Positions 31,161 to 41,200 of a stretch of DNA of 64,000 bases are shown piece after piece; positions within the stretch are counted from its first letter, which is position 1, and every line of letters begins with the position of its first letter. Source of the stretch: Gossypium raimondii (lineage: Eukaryota > Streptophyta > Magnoliopsida > Malvales > Malvaceae); contig NC_068566.1 of assembly GCF_025698545.1 (NCBI RefSeq), forward strand, positions 45,301,192 through 45,365,191. The letters are read 5' to 3'. The position numbers and the translations under genes are program-made. Under the pieces are notes generated by a model. That model had not been told where the DNA came from. It made no database searches and saw only the letters and a list, made by a program, of their open reading frames with translations.

Positions 31161-34092
31161 ATGTCTTCTCCAAGCAAACGCCGAGAGATGGACTTGATGA
31201 AACTGTAAATCCCCCCTTTTTTTAAAAAAAAAATTATAATCTTCAACAGAAGTTTTTTTTTTTTTGTTTTACTTAATTTTTTGGGTTTTTTTATAGGATG
31301 ATGAGTGATTATAAGGTGGAGATGATCAACGATGGCATGCAAGAATTTTATGTTGAATTCAATGGACCAAAAGATAGTAAATATCATTTCTTTATCCTTT
31401 TTCCCCATTTTTTTTACATGTTCTGTTATTGTTATTGGGATTTTGAAGTTTTGATGATTTTGATATTTTGAAAGGGATTAACATCTATCACCATCTTCGG
31501 TACTTATTGGCTTCTTATATATGAGTTGCCCATTTTTGTGTTTTTAGTTCATTGATTTTCTGAATGATGATGAGGTTTGTTTATAGATTTTTGGTTCTAA
31601 ATAAGGTTGATTATCATTTTTTTTTTAATTATTCATACATGACAGGTCCTTATCATGGTGGTGTGTGGAAGATAAGGGTGGAACTTCCAGATGCTTACCC
31701 TTATAAATCTCCATCAATTGGCTTTATTAACAAGATCTACCACCCAAATGTTGATGAAATGTTAGTTTTTGTTTTTGTTTTTTTTCTTTTTTGAATGTTA
31801 ACTTTTTTCCATATTTGTAGTATTAACTTGTATGAGGTAACTGGCTTTTAACACTTTAAAAAAATGTTCTTTTTATCATTAAATTGATTTATCAGGTCTG
31901 GTTCAGTTTGTTTGGATGTCATTAATCAAACTTGGAGCCCCATGTTTGGTAAATTTCTAAAAAATTTTGGTTTTCTTCGTGGTGCAATTAATAATATACT
32001 CTTGGAACTTGACAATCAATTTATGTATTTGTTTTCGCCTTTATGTTCGATTTCAGATTTGGTGAATGTGTTTGCAGTGTTCCTTCCTCAACTTCTTTTG
32101 TATCCCAATCCATCGGATCCATTGAATGGAGAAGCTGCTGCACTTATGATGCGTGATCGTACATCTTATGAACAAAGAGTGAAAGGTAGCATTTCTGCTT
32201 AAGCTTTTATATTTTGTTTGTGTAATTTCTTTTTCATAAGAATGCTTAGCGCTAAAGTTAAGGTATTTATTCGGATTTCATGCTTTAATGAAGCCAATTA
32301 TGGTCATGTCAATCTTAATGATTTGAGTGCGTAAATTGTTTTATCAAGTGGCATTCAACTACTTACCCTATTTACTTTGTACTCACTAGTGGCCAATTTT
32401 TTGAGTTGTCGACAATCTTGAACTTTAGCATCAGTCTAAAATGGGCAACAGTGCAACACTGATGGTTGATTTCATCTTAGTCTAAACCAGTTGTAGTTTT
32501 TGTTTCTAAATGCCTTGGCATCACGATATTGTTTTTCACATGTTTTATTCCATTTAGTTGAAAAAGGTTGATAATGGTAGCAATTCTCGATGTTCGAAGA
32601 TTACCTGGACTATAGTACCATTTCTTGGTAAAAGTACCATGGAGGCCCCTGTACTAGGAGTCAAATTGCATTTTTCCTTTTCTACTTAAAAAAAGAGCAA
32701 ATTAGTCCTTGTACATTAGATCAAATAACAAACTGGCATTTCTGTTAAAATTTCTATTGATTTCTACTGCAAAAAATTGGTCCTTGTACGTCAAAATGAG
32801 GTACATATGGCACACAACGTGTAACTGTCTGGTTATTTTGTCAGCTAAGCCAGTTTTTAATAGTAAAAATGGATGATACTTTTAATAGAAATGACTAATT
32901 TGCTCTTTGATCTAATGTACAAGGATTACTTTGCTCTTTTTTTGAGTAAAGGAGGCAAAATACAATCTGACTCCTAGTACAGGGGCCTCCATGGTACTTT
33001 TTCCACATTTCTTTGTTTTGTATTCACAACTCCTGCTTATCTGTTCTCCAGCCATTTGCACCTCTTTTTTGACTTGTCCATACATGCCATCTTAAAGGAT
33101 GCTTATGGACCATTTGCTATTTTGCTTTTCTTTTCGAGTTATCATATCCTTGCTATAAGTGGAAGAAACTTCTGTTCTGTTTCTGTTTCTGTTTCTGTTT
33201 CATGTTTTAAGTTATTTGGAATATCACTTTAGGATAGTCATGATGCAAATTGAAATTTAGGATGCGTTTAATCTCCTTGAACCATGTGAAAAACATTTTA
33301 CTTCATCTTCTACTAGCTTAGAGGGATGTGGATATGGTGCATAATGTGAGTTAAGTACTCTGGAATTGTAAAGATCATTTCCAATGGCTTGGTTGTCTGT
33401 AACTTCATATATGATTGAATTAACTCTTAGTCATAACTGTAAGAGGAACAAGAATGAACCCAGCGTTGATCGATATAGGAAAAATATTCCTTAAGGGTTT
33501 GGAGAGATCGTTTTTTTTTCTTTTACATTCATGGCAAACTTGTTATCAATACTTACAGAGAGACTTGAAGTTTAAGCTTGTTATCTATTACCATTGGCTG
33601 TCCTTTGTTTGCATTTTTGGCTACTTTCTTATATTGGGTTATAGAGTACATGAGATTTCTGACGTATTTGTACTTGGAAAAAGGGAGATGATGCTTTAAT
33701 AATAGGCCATTTTCAGTCCAAGTAGATAAATGGTAGCTGGCAATAGATAGACCCACTTGACCTATTTGTTGTGGTCATTCCATTTCACCTACTTTCTCAC
33801 ATCTTTATTACATTAGGACTGACAAACCGTGACAGTCGCTTTAAAGGGTTTACCGGCATTGCAATTCATTGTTCTTTCGAAGCATGATAAGCAAGTTTAC
33901 TTCTATTGCAACATGCGTCTTTTCAATGTATGGTTTTTGTATTTTTTTGGCATTTCAGAGTATTGTGAGAAGTATGCCAAGCTAGAAGACATTGGAGCAG
34001 CCCCTGAAGAGAAGTCCAGTGATGAAGAACTAAGTGATGACGAATATGCTGCCTCGGATGACGAGGAAATAGCTGGAAAAGCTGACCCTTAA
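31161..34092 (+). CDS. UBC5-like: Ubiquitin-conjugating enzyme E2, UBC4/5/6 (UBE2H) type
   Basis: Six exons (31161-31204, 31297-31376, 31646-31760, 31896-31948, 32057-32185, 33959-34092) join in frame to 184 residues with GT-AG junctions. The protein is an E2: it takes ubiquitin from E1 as a thioester and passes it on with an E3. It begins [15 protein letters not shown], has the [14 protein letters not shown] sheet, the HPN motif at 74-76 and the active-site C85 in GSVCLD. QTWSPMFDLVNVF and [13 protein letters not shown] follow. The tail (about 150-184) is very acidic ([15 protein letters not shown]) and ends GKADP, as in the plant UBC4/5/6 and animal UBE2H subgroup. Intron 5 is about 1.8 kb and carries a MITE. 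A RING E3 gene lies 24 kb upstream, but no link is implied. No defects are seen. Confidence 0.93.
32627..33004. mobile_element. Mutator-like MITE inside intron 5 of the UBC gene
   Basis: GGTAAAAGTACCATGGAGGC on the left and GCCTCCATGGTACTTTTTCC on the right are inverted repeats that continue inward (CCCTGTACTAGGAGTCA). Flanks are CCATTTCTT (32618-32626) and ACATTTCTT (33005-33013), 8 of 9 identical. A 9-bp duplication points to the Mutator superfamily. Long arms (AAATTAGTCCTTGTACATTAG and its inverse) leave the 378-bp unit almost entirely fold-back. Confidence 0.75.
33173..33200. repeat. (TTCTGT)n microsatellite
   Basis: Four to five tandem TTCTGT units lie in intron 5 of the UBC gene. Confidence 0.75.
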
Positions 34093-34162
34093 GCTGATAT
34101 GTGCCTTTAGAAAAAATTCCCTTGTGTTGTACATAATTTAAAACCTGACAAACAACTTGTTG

Positions 34163-34201
34163 GGGGGTGGGTATATGGAAAATTCCTGCCCCCCCACCCC
34201 C
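34163..34201 (+). other. GC hairpin in the UBC 3' UTR
   Basis: GGGGGGTGGG is followed after about 22 nt by CCCCCCCACCCCCC, giving a potential 10-bp all-GC stem 70-110 nt after the stop codon and upstream of the AATAAAAAAT polyadenylation-like word near 34237. The G-run could also form other structures. Any role in mRNA stability is inferred. Confidence 0.5.
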
Positions 34202-34249
34202 CTGTGTCTTTTTATTTTCAATGGATGATGATGTGTAAATAAAAAATCC

Positions 34250-34820
34250 CACTTGCTGTTTCAACATTTGAAAAATATTCATCCACAGTTTGCAATTTGC
34301 ATCAAATCAAAATAACTTTAATACATGTGAGAAGCTCATGTTCACACATGAATATGCAGGTACATCTTTGATCAAATCTCTGCTACATTTTGTTTCCTAG
34401 GGAAAAAAGGTCCACAACTTTCAAAATCTGATCTGGTGTGTGGCTGCAGATTTCAGCTTACACTTCACTGTCTTGTGCACTTTTTGGGTATTGATAGTGA
34501 AAAACCACTGGCATGGCACTTGATTTGGACTAGAAATTGTCTGGTTTTGATAAAATGATTGGACTTGGCGGTGGATAAGCAACCCATTACCCTGTATTCT
34601 TTTGCAAGTTGGAGGGGTCTTACTGATTTTTATATATTTTGGTAAAGAAAGAGGTCCCCCCTCAGAACTGGAGAAATTGAGCGAGCATTCCGGATGTTAG
34701 AATTAAATAAAATATTTATTGATTGTAATTATTTCTTTGGGAAACATATATTTTGGTAATTACACTTGATTTTAAGCTTATATTGATGCGAGTATCAACA
34801 AAAGTGTAGGTAATTAGGAC
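34250..34820. other. Spacer downstream of the UBC gene
   Basis: No gene is seen. The sequence has more mixed composition than the surrounding AT-rich DNA but no recognisable coding frame. Confidence 0.4.
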
Positions 34821-35380
34821 GTGGTAGTGTTGAAGGCCAGTTCATCCTACGGGGCGGAGAGTTGGAAGAAGAAAGTGAGCAAAGAAGTTGAGGAAGTAAA
34901 GGTGAGAGCTAAGGGTAATATAGAAGCTAGAATGCTTAAAGGTGATCATTTCTTCATCGAGTTAGAGGGTATATACAGTGGAGGTTTTGTAATTGGAGGT
35001 GTTGTCATCATTGCACATGAGAAGGATGTCTGTCATATAACTCATTTTGTCATTCCTTCTAAGTGGCAATTCATGGTTGTTACGTTTAGGTGAAAATTGG
35101 TGGCCCAAGAGTCATGTTCTCGGTAAAATAGCAGGTGCCATGAGGAACGGGTGGCTTATTTAGGAAGGTCAGTAGACAAGGCCATCTCGGAGATAGCTAA
35201 TAGCTCATCTGCAAGGATGAGCAATTAGGATTCTTCAGAGAAAAACGGGAGGTAGGGTGGAAGTAGGCTTCTTGAGACATTGGTAACCTAGTGACCCTCC
35301 AAATGCTAGAGTGGAGGAGTCATTCACGGGTGTCTTTTCGGTCATTTCTCATGTTATCACGAATCCAAAGGCATAGGGGT
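34821..35380 (+). other. Unrecognised open frame and flank, probably old repeat
   Basis: 34821-35093 is open for 90 codons with a Lys/Glu-rich N-terminal half (KKKVSKEVEEVKVRAKGNIE) and a hydrophobic GGFVIGGVVIIAHE stretch. I recognise no family. The frame has no splice or promoter context, and the sequence that follows is noncoding. It may be a remnant of a transposable element. A real small gene is possible but unsupported. Confidence 0.2.
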
Positions 35381-35384
35381 ATAA

Positions 35385-35735
35385 CAAGTTCAAATTAGTA
35401 CTTAAAAGTTTCTTTTTTTGTCTAGTTAGGTACCTAAACTTGGCCTCAATGTTCATTTTAGTACTTTAACTTTTCTTTTATCTGATAGGTACTTGAACTT
35501 GGTTTTTTTATTCAAATTAGTACATGAACTTGGCTTCATAGTCCAAATTGGTTCAAATAAGTCATTTATTGCAAGTACTAATTTGGACCAAAAGGTTTGT
35601 GTCTAATTCGACCAAAATAAACTTTAGGTGCCAAATTGAACCTTAAAGTCAAGTTCAAGTACCCAATTGGATAATAAAAAGCCCTAGGTACCAACTTGAA
35701 CCTTGAATGTTGGGTTCTGATATCTGGAATTTTAA
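35385..35735. repeat. Inverted-repeat (MITE-like) unit
   Basis: AAGTTCAAATTAGTACTTA and repeated GGTACCTAAACTTGG words on the left are mirrored by CCTAGGTACCAACTTGAACCTT on the right. The internal copies (TAGTACATGAACTTGGC, TCAAGTTCAAGTACC) also pair. It is noncoding and ends just upstream of the tRNA gene. Confidence 0.45.
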
Positions 35736-35763
35736 CTGGTTATGTTGTCCCAAGGTCAACGAA

Positions 35764-35835
35764 GCCCCTATAGCTCAGTGGTAGAGCGTCAGTCTTGTAA
35801 ACTGAAGGTCCGTAGTTCGATCCTGCGTGGGGGCA
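35764..35835 (+). tRNA. trnT-UGU: tRNA-Thr (anticodon UGU)
   Basis: The 72-nt sequence folds as a cloverleaf. The acceptor stem GCCCCTA pairs with TGGGGGC (one G-U), with discriminator A. The D arm contains AGCTCAGTGGTAGAGC, which is also the internal A box. The anticodon stem TCAGT/ACTGA encloses loop CTTGTAA with anticodon TGT, which reads ACA. The T arm has GTTCGATCC, the B box. There is no intron and no encoded CCA. A CAA motif lies upstream (GGTCAACGAAG), and TTTT tracts from 35853 would terminate RNA polymerase III. It is a nuclear-type gene standing alone. Confidence 0.95.
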
Positions 35836-36655
35836 AAATGGAAACTCAAGTTTTCTTTTTTAGATATGGAAATATTTGCAAAAGAAATTAAATTAATAAA
35901 CAAGTCAGTATCTTAACTATGATTTTAGATAATTATAAAAGAAATTAAATATTTAAGTTTTTATATAATTCTGATACTGACAAGTGGCACCATTGACTGC
36001 TTGACATTTCAATTTTTAATATTATAATTAGTGGAGTCTATTAGTATTTAACATTTTAATTACTTCAAATTTTTGTTTTAAATAAATATTATTTTTCCTA
36101 TATGGCAATTCATAGGTTACACCAACATGACTAATTTTGAAATCAAATAATTATATTTACATTATAATTTTACCTAATTTTGTCACTTATATTACCATTC
36201 AACTAATGCATTGTACTTGATTCACTAAAACATATAGACTTTTTAGTCCTAATTTTAGTTTTCCAATTCTCTAATTGATTAATTATTGATGAGAGATGCT
36301 ATAAAATAATTTAAACAAAGAAAATACATGTAATTACTTGAATTACAATTTTTTTACTTACCAAAATTTCTATCTACAATTACAATAAAACAATTTTAAT
36401 TCATTAAATAATAAATTTAAAAAACAATAGCCTATATTAAAGCATGCTACATAAAATCGATTTACCAATCTTTTCTATTACATTTATGACTATCATTACA
36501 AATTCCTTAATTTCATACCTTAATTACCATATTTAACTTAAATGCTTAATCAATTCTGTTTATAAATAAAATTTCAAATTTACAATCCCTCCAAAATAAA
36601 AATAAAAAGAATGGGCAATTTTCTTTGCAAGTCCTTTTTGTTACGCTGTTAAGAA
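35836..36655. other. AT-rich spacer after the tRNA gene
   Basis: No gene is visible. A T-tract at 35853-35863 probably terminates the tRNA transcript. The rest is low-complexity AT-rich DNA. Confidence 0.55.
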
Positions 36656-36664
36656 TAAATTATT

Positions 36665-37104
36665 GGGTAAACTATAAAAATAGTCACTTTTGTTTGTCTT
36701 GGATTACATTTTAGTCACTTATGTTTGAAACGTTATGTCTTAGTCACTTACGTTATCGTTCTGTTACGAAGTGGTCACTCTACTGTTAAACTCCGTTACC
36801 TCCCTAACGGCAATCCTACATGGCAGTCCAAATGGGTTTTAAATGCCAATTTAGATGTCCTATGTGGTAGTCCAAATTAAATCTATTTAATTAAAAACCT
36901 ATTTTCATTTCAGCAACTGAACATCCAAATTGGCATTTGAAACTCATTTGGGCTGCCACGTAGGACTACCGTTAGCGAGGTAACGGTAGAGTGGCCACTT
37001 CATAACAAAATGATAGCGTAAGTGACTAAAACGTAACATTTCAAACATGGGTGACTAAAATGCAATCTGAGACAAACAAAAGTGACTATTTGTATAGTTT
37101 ACCC
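36665..37104. mobile_element. Mutator-like MITE, family A copy 1
   Basis: The ends are GGGTAAACTATAAAAATAGT and its inverse ACTATTTGTATAGTTTACCC. The arms run about 180 bp on each side (TTAGTCACTTACGTTATCG against CGTAAGTGACTAAAACG) around a short core. The flanking 9-mers TAAATTATT (36656-36664) and TAAATGATT (37105-37113) match at 8 of 9. The near-total fold-back makes it a candidate small-RNA source. Confidence 0.82.
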
Positions 37105-37113
37105 TAAATGATT

Positions 37114-38298
37114 TTTCGTTTCAATGAAGTGTTCATATTTCAAAATTTTCATTTCACAATCTTAAATTTCTACCGACTACTACTATTTTGATTTTCTTTC
37201 GTGCACCTAAAATTTCAAGTTTTCTAGCTAAAATTTTACTTTATCGTCTTCTATCTTATTGTTGATCAAATACGAACAAGTCATTAATCATATTTTATTT
37301 TAATTATTTAATGCAAGTTTTTTAAATAATAAATTTACTATGTAATTGAATTTTTTATGTATAAATTGCAGATTTCATTCTTCCTCAAGGTTAATTAAAA
37401 GGTAACTTTATTGATATTGAAAATATTCGAGAACAATTCGAATTTCGAGGTCTGAATTGGATAAAAATAAAGTTCAAGCCGCAATAAAATTCAGGTCTCA
37501 ATGTGGTAACAACTACAAGTTCAGACGCAAATGTGAGAAAAGTTGCCAAAATGAGGACCAAAGAGGTAATTTGACCTTTTTTATTTAGTTGGGCCACCTC
37601 AATCAAGACCCAACATTATCACGTCCCTAAAACCTCAAAATTTTTGGTCAAACCCATTTAAGCTCTTTTTTTAATCGTCTATCTTAAAAACACTCAGGAT
37701 AACCCGATAGTGATAGATCCTCTTACGTTAAAAACGAACAAATCTAGTCTACTTTCAACCAATAAGAAAATTACACGTAAATTTTAATTCAATTATTATA
37801 GCAAAGTAAAAAATTTAAAAATAGAATAAATAGTAATACTACCTTGTCTGTGTGTCACCAATCAATCTCTTTGGTTCCCACACTTCCAGAAATCCTCTGT
37901 TTTTCCTTTCCATCTGATCTATCATTTGGTAAAATCCATTTTCTTCCGATTTTAATCCATTTTTTTGAAGCATATATATATTTCTCAGTTACCAGTTTTT
38001 TTTTTTTGTTTTTTTTATTTACCATTTTCATTGAATTTTCTTGTCCATATTTTTTATGTTTTATCCATATTATGATAACATAATATATTTATCCTTTTAT
38101 AAGAACCCCCTCTCCTGTTTGTGCTCTGTTTTTCTCTTCTGAGTTGTTTTCTGATTTAGGGTTTTAGCCACTCTGGGTATTTATTATTTCATCTAAAGAA
38201 ACACTTTTGGGGATTAAAGTTGCTAGTTTATTATTATTACTTTTATGTCGTAGTTAAAACGGTATATATATAGGAGGGTATTTATTTTGATTTTTTGA
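37114..38298 (+). promoter_or_regulatory. Promoter and 5' leader region of the aminopeptidase gene
   Basis: No other gene is visible. A CCAAT-like word (CACCAATCAATC) sits at 37856-37867. T-rich and CT-rich DNA from 37900 to 38160 would suit a leader. AGGGTTTTAGCC at 38159-38170 resembles a telo-box-like element of plant housekeeping promoters. The start of transcription cannot be fixed from sequence alone. Confidence 0.35.
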
Positions 38299-41200
38299 AT
38301 GGCCCGGTTGATTTTTCCTTGCAAAAGTTCGTGTTTGGCAAGGACCAGTCTTTTGGGTTTGATCTCTTCTGCTCCTGTGATTATCCACTGCTCATTTTCT
38401 CCTTTATGAATATCGCTTTGTTTGCTTCTATGGTTTTGAGTTTTTTGCCATTGAAAGTCTATGATTAGATTTCAAGATTATGAAATGATGTTGGATAGTT
38501 AGGAAATATATATTGTTTTGTTTTGTGGGATTCAGTGACATATTTGTTCTTATGCTCCCCTATAAATTGTAGTTTTTTTTTTTTTAATTTTCATCAGAGT
38601 GAAGTTTAATTTCTTCAAAACTTAGAAATGAATATCACTTGTACACATTGCACAGCTTCTTTACATGTTGGCTTCTGCATATGCAAATTATTGTATGCTA
38701 TGACTGGCAAGAAGGGTGATTGTGAAATTGCCAGTTTTGGCTGGATGGATTGGTTTAAATATTTTTCTGTTGTTTGCTTTGCTGCTTCAGGTTAAAAGGA
38801 GTGTCTGTTCAGTGAAGAGTATATCTGGGTATAGGTGTTTCTCGGCTCTAGAGGTTTGTGCATTTTGTTAGTTATCTAATATAACATACTGGGGTTCCTT
38901 TTTTTCGGAATAATAATTTTTATCTCGCCATTGTGCATTTATGGCTGAAAGTTTTCTTGTTGTATTTTTTTAGGCCACGCATAGAAGAAATTACAGGTTT
39001 CCACATTCTTTGCCTTATGTAAGTTGCTATCTTTTGCATCTAACAATGTTTGCTCTGTTAAACTGAGACATGCTTACGTGTATGCATTTATTGGAAGGCT
39101 CATATTTGTATGGTCTTATCGAAGTTTCCATGGATGTTTCTATCATCAAATATGATGTGGCCTCTTATGGTTACTTCTGTTATTTTGGGTAAATTGTTTC
39201 AGAGGGCAAGAGAAACCAGCAGAAGGCTGATTTGTTCAGTTGCAACGGAACCTTTACCTAAGCGAGTTGAAGAATCCGATATGGATGCACCTAAAGAAAT
39301 CTTTCTTAAGGACTACAAGTCCCCTGACTACTACTTTGACACGGTATAAATTGTAACTAGTTCAATACTCCAGCTAAGGTTCTGAACCTTTTTATACAGC
39401 ATTTGCTTGTGCTTCCTTTTACTTATGAAAATAGCATTTCAGGTGGATTTGAGATTTTCATTGGGCGAGGAGAAAACAATTGTTGCTTCAAAAATAACTG
39501 TGTTCCCCCGTGTTGAAGGTATTGTAATCATTATACTTTGCTCCTAATACTTGAATTATCATTATTAGATTATGTCTTTGTTTTTGACAATGTTGGCAAG
39601 AAATTTCATTCTCACTAAGGGGAAATTTACAACTTCGCTTTGTATTTTTCTTCGTGAGAATCTAGTTCTTAAAGTTTTATGTTGATAAACACTTTTTTTT
39701 TTCATTATTCTTTATATCATACTAATGTATTTTGTAGAACAGGTTCTTCTGCTCCATTGGTTTTGGATGGGGTAGATCTGAAGCTAATTTCAATCAAGGT
39801 TGATGGCAAGGAACTGAAGGTATATTGTTTATTACATTTCTCAAAGTAGGCTTCGTGGCCAAATTATTGAAACGGCTCTGAAGATACATTGTTTTATTAT
39901 GCTTATTTGTCATTGGCAGGAGGGAGATTATCATTTAGACTCACGACATTTGACACTTCCATCACCACCAGAAGGCAAATTTACTTTGGAAATTGATACT
40001 GAGATACAACCTCAGAACAACACTTCATTGGAGGTGAGGCATTATTGTTATTATTGTTTTGGTTCCTTAATGTATGGTATTTTTGCCCTAATGCCCATGT
40101 TGTAAATTTTAATTTCTCACTCTAGGGGCTCTACAAGTCATCTGGGAATTTCTGTACACAATGTGAAGCTGAGGGTTTCAGGAAAATTACATTTTATCAA
40201 GTAAGATATTGAAACATATATTGGATTTTATTATTTTCTTTTCGATGTGTGAATCTGTTTTATGCCTTGTTGACATGATTACCTTGTGAACAGGACCGTC
40301 CTGATATAATGGCAAAATACACATGCCGTATCGAAGCTGATAAGTTACTGTATCCTGTATTGTTATCTAATGGAAATCTCATAGAGCAAGGAACCCTTGA
40401 GGCAAGCTTCACTTTTTATGGTAGTCTCTTTTTGTTTATTGGGAGTTGAGACTGTTGCTCATTGTTATTTTTCTGGATTGTTGCAGGGTGGCAAACATTA
40501 TGCTGTATGGGAAGATCCCTTTAAGAAGCCATGTTACTTGTTTGCCTTAGTAGCCGGCCAATTGGAGAGCAGAGATGACACATTTGTTACCCGCTCTGGC
40601 CGAAAAGTGGCTCTAAGGATCTGGACCCCAGCACAAGATGTACCCAAGACTGCACATGCCATGTATTCACTTAAAGCAGCTATGAAGTGGGATGAAGATG
40701 TCAGTCTTTATATCCTTACATTGTTCTTATTGTGGTATTGATATTATTTGATCTCTTCATTTAAAATCTTATTCTCTTGTAGGTTTTTGGTCTTGAGTAT
40801 GACCTGGATCTTTTCAATGTTGTCGCTGTTCCTGATTTCAACATGTAAGATGCATTCTTCTCAAACAAGATTGAGCATTTGATTTACATTTTCTATTCTT
40901 TGCTTTTTTCTTAGTTATATGCAATGTTCATCTCTGTCGATGCCAACCTGCTTTGTTCTTTTCTTATGCAGGGGAGCCATGGAAAACAAGAGTCTGAATG
41001 TATGACTTCTGGCTTATCTGGTCAAACCATTTAAATTTATTTACTGTTCATCTTATTGAAGTATGTTTCTATTGCATGCCTTAGATTTTCAATTCAAAGC
41101 TTGTTTTGGCTTCTCCTGAAACTGCTTCAGATGCTGATTATGCTGCAATTTTGGGTGTTATTGGTCACGAGGTTTGTTGTGGATATAAATTTTGAAGATG

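Noticed and set aside
34821-35093. 90-codon open frame with a hydrophobic segment
   Set aside because: No recognisable family, splice context or promoter, and the flanks look like decayed repeat. Listed only as an unrecognised frame.
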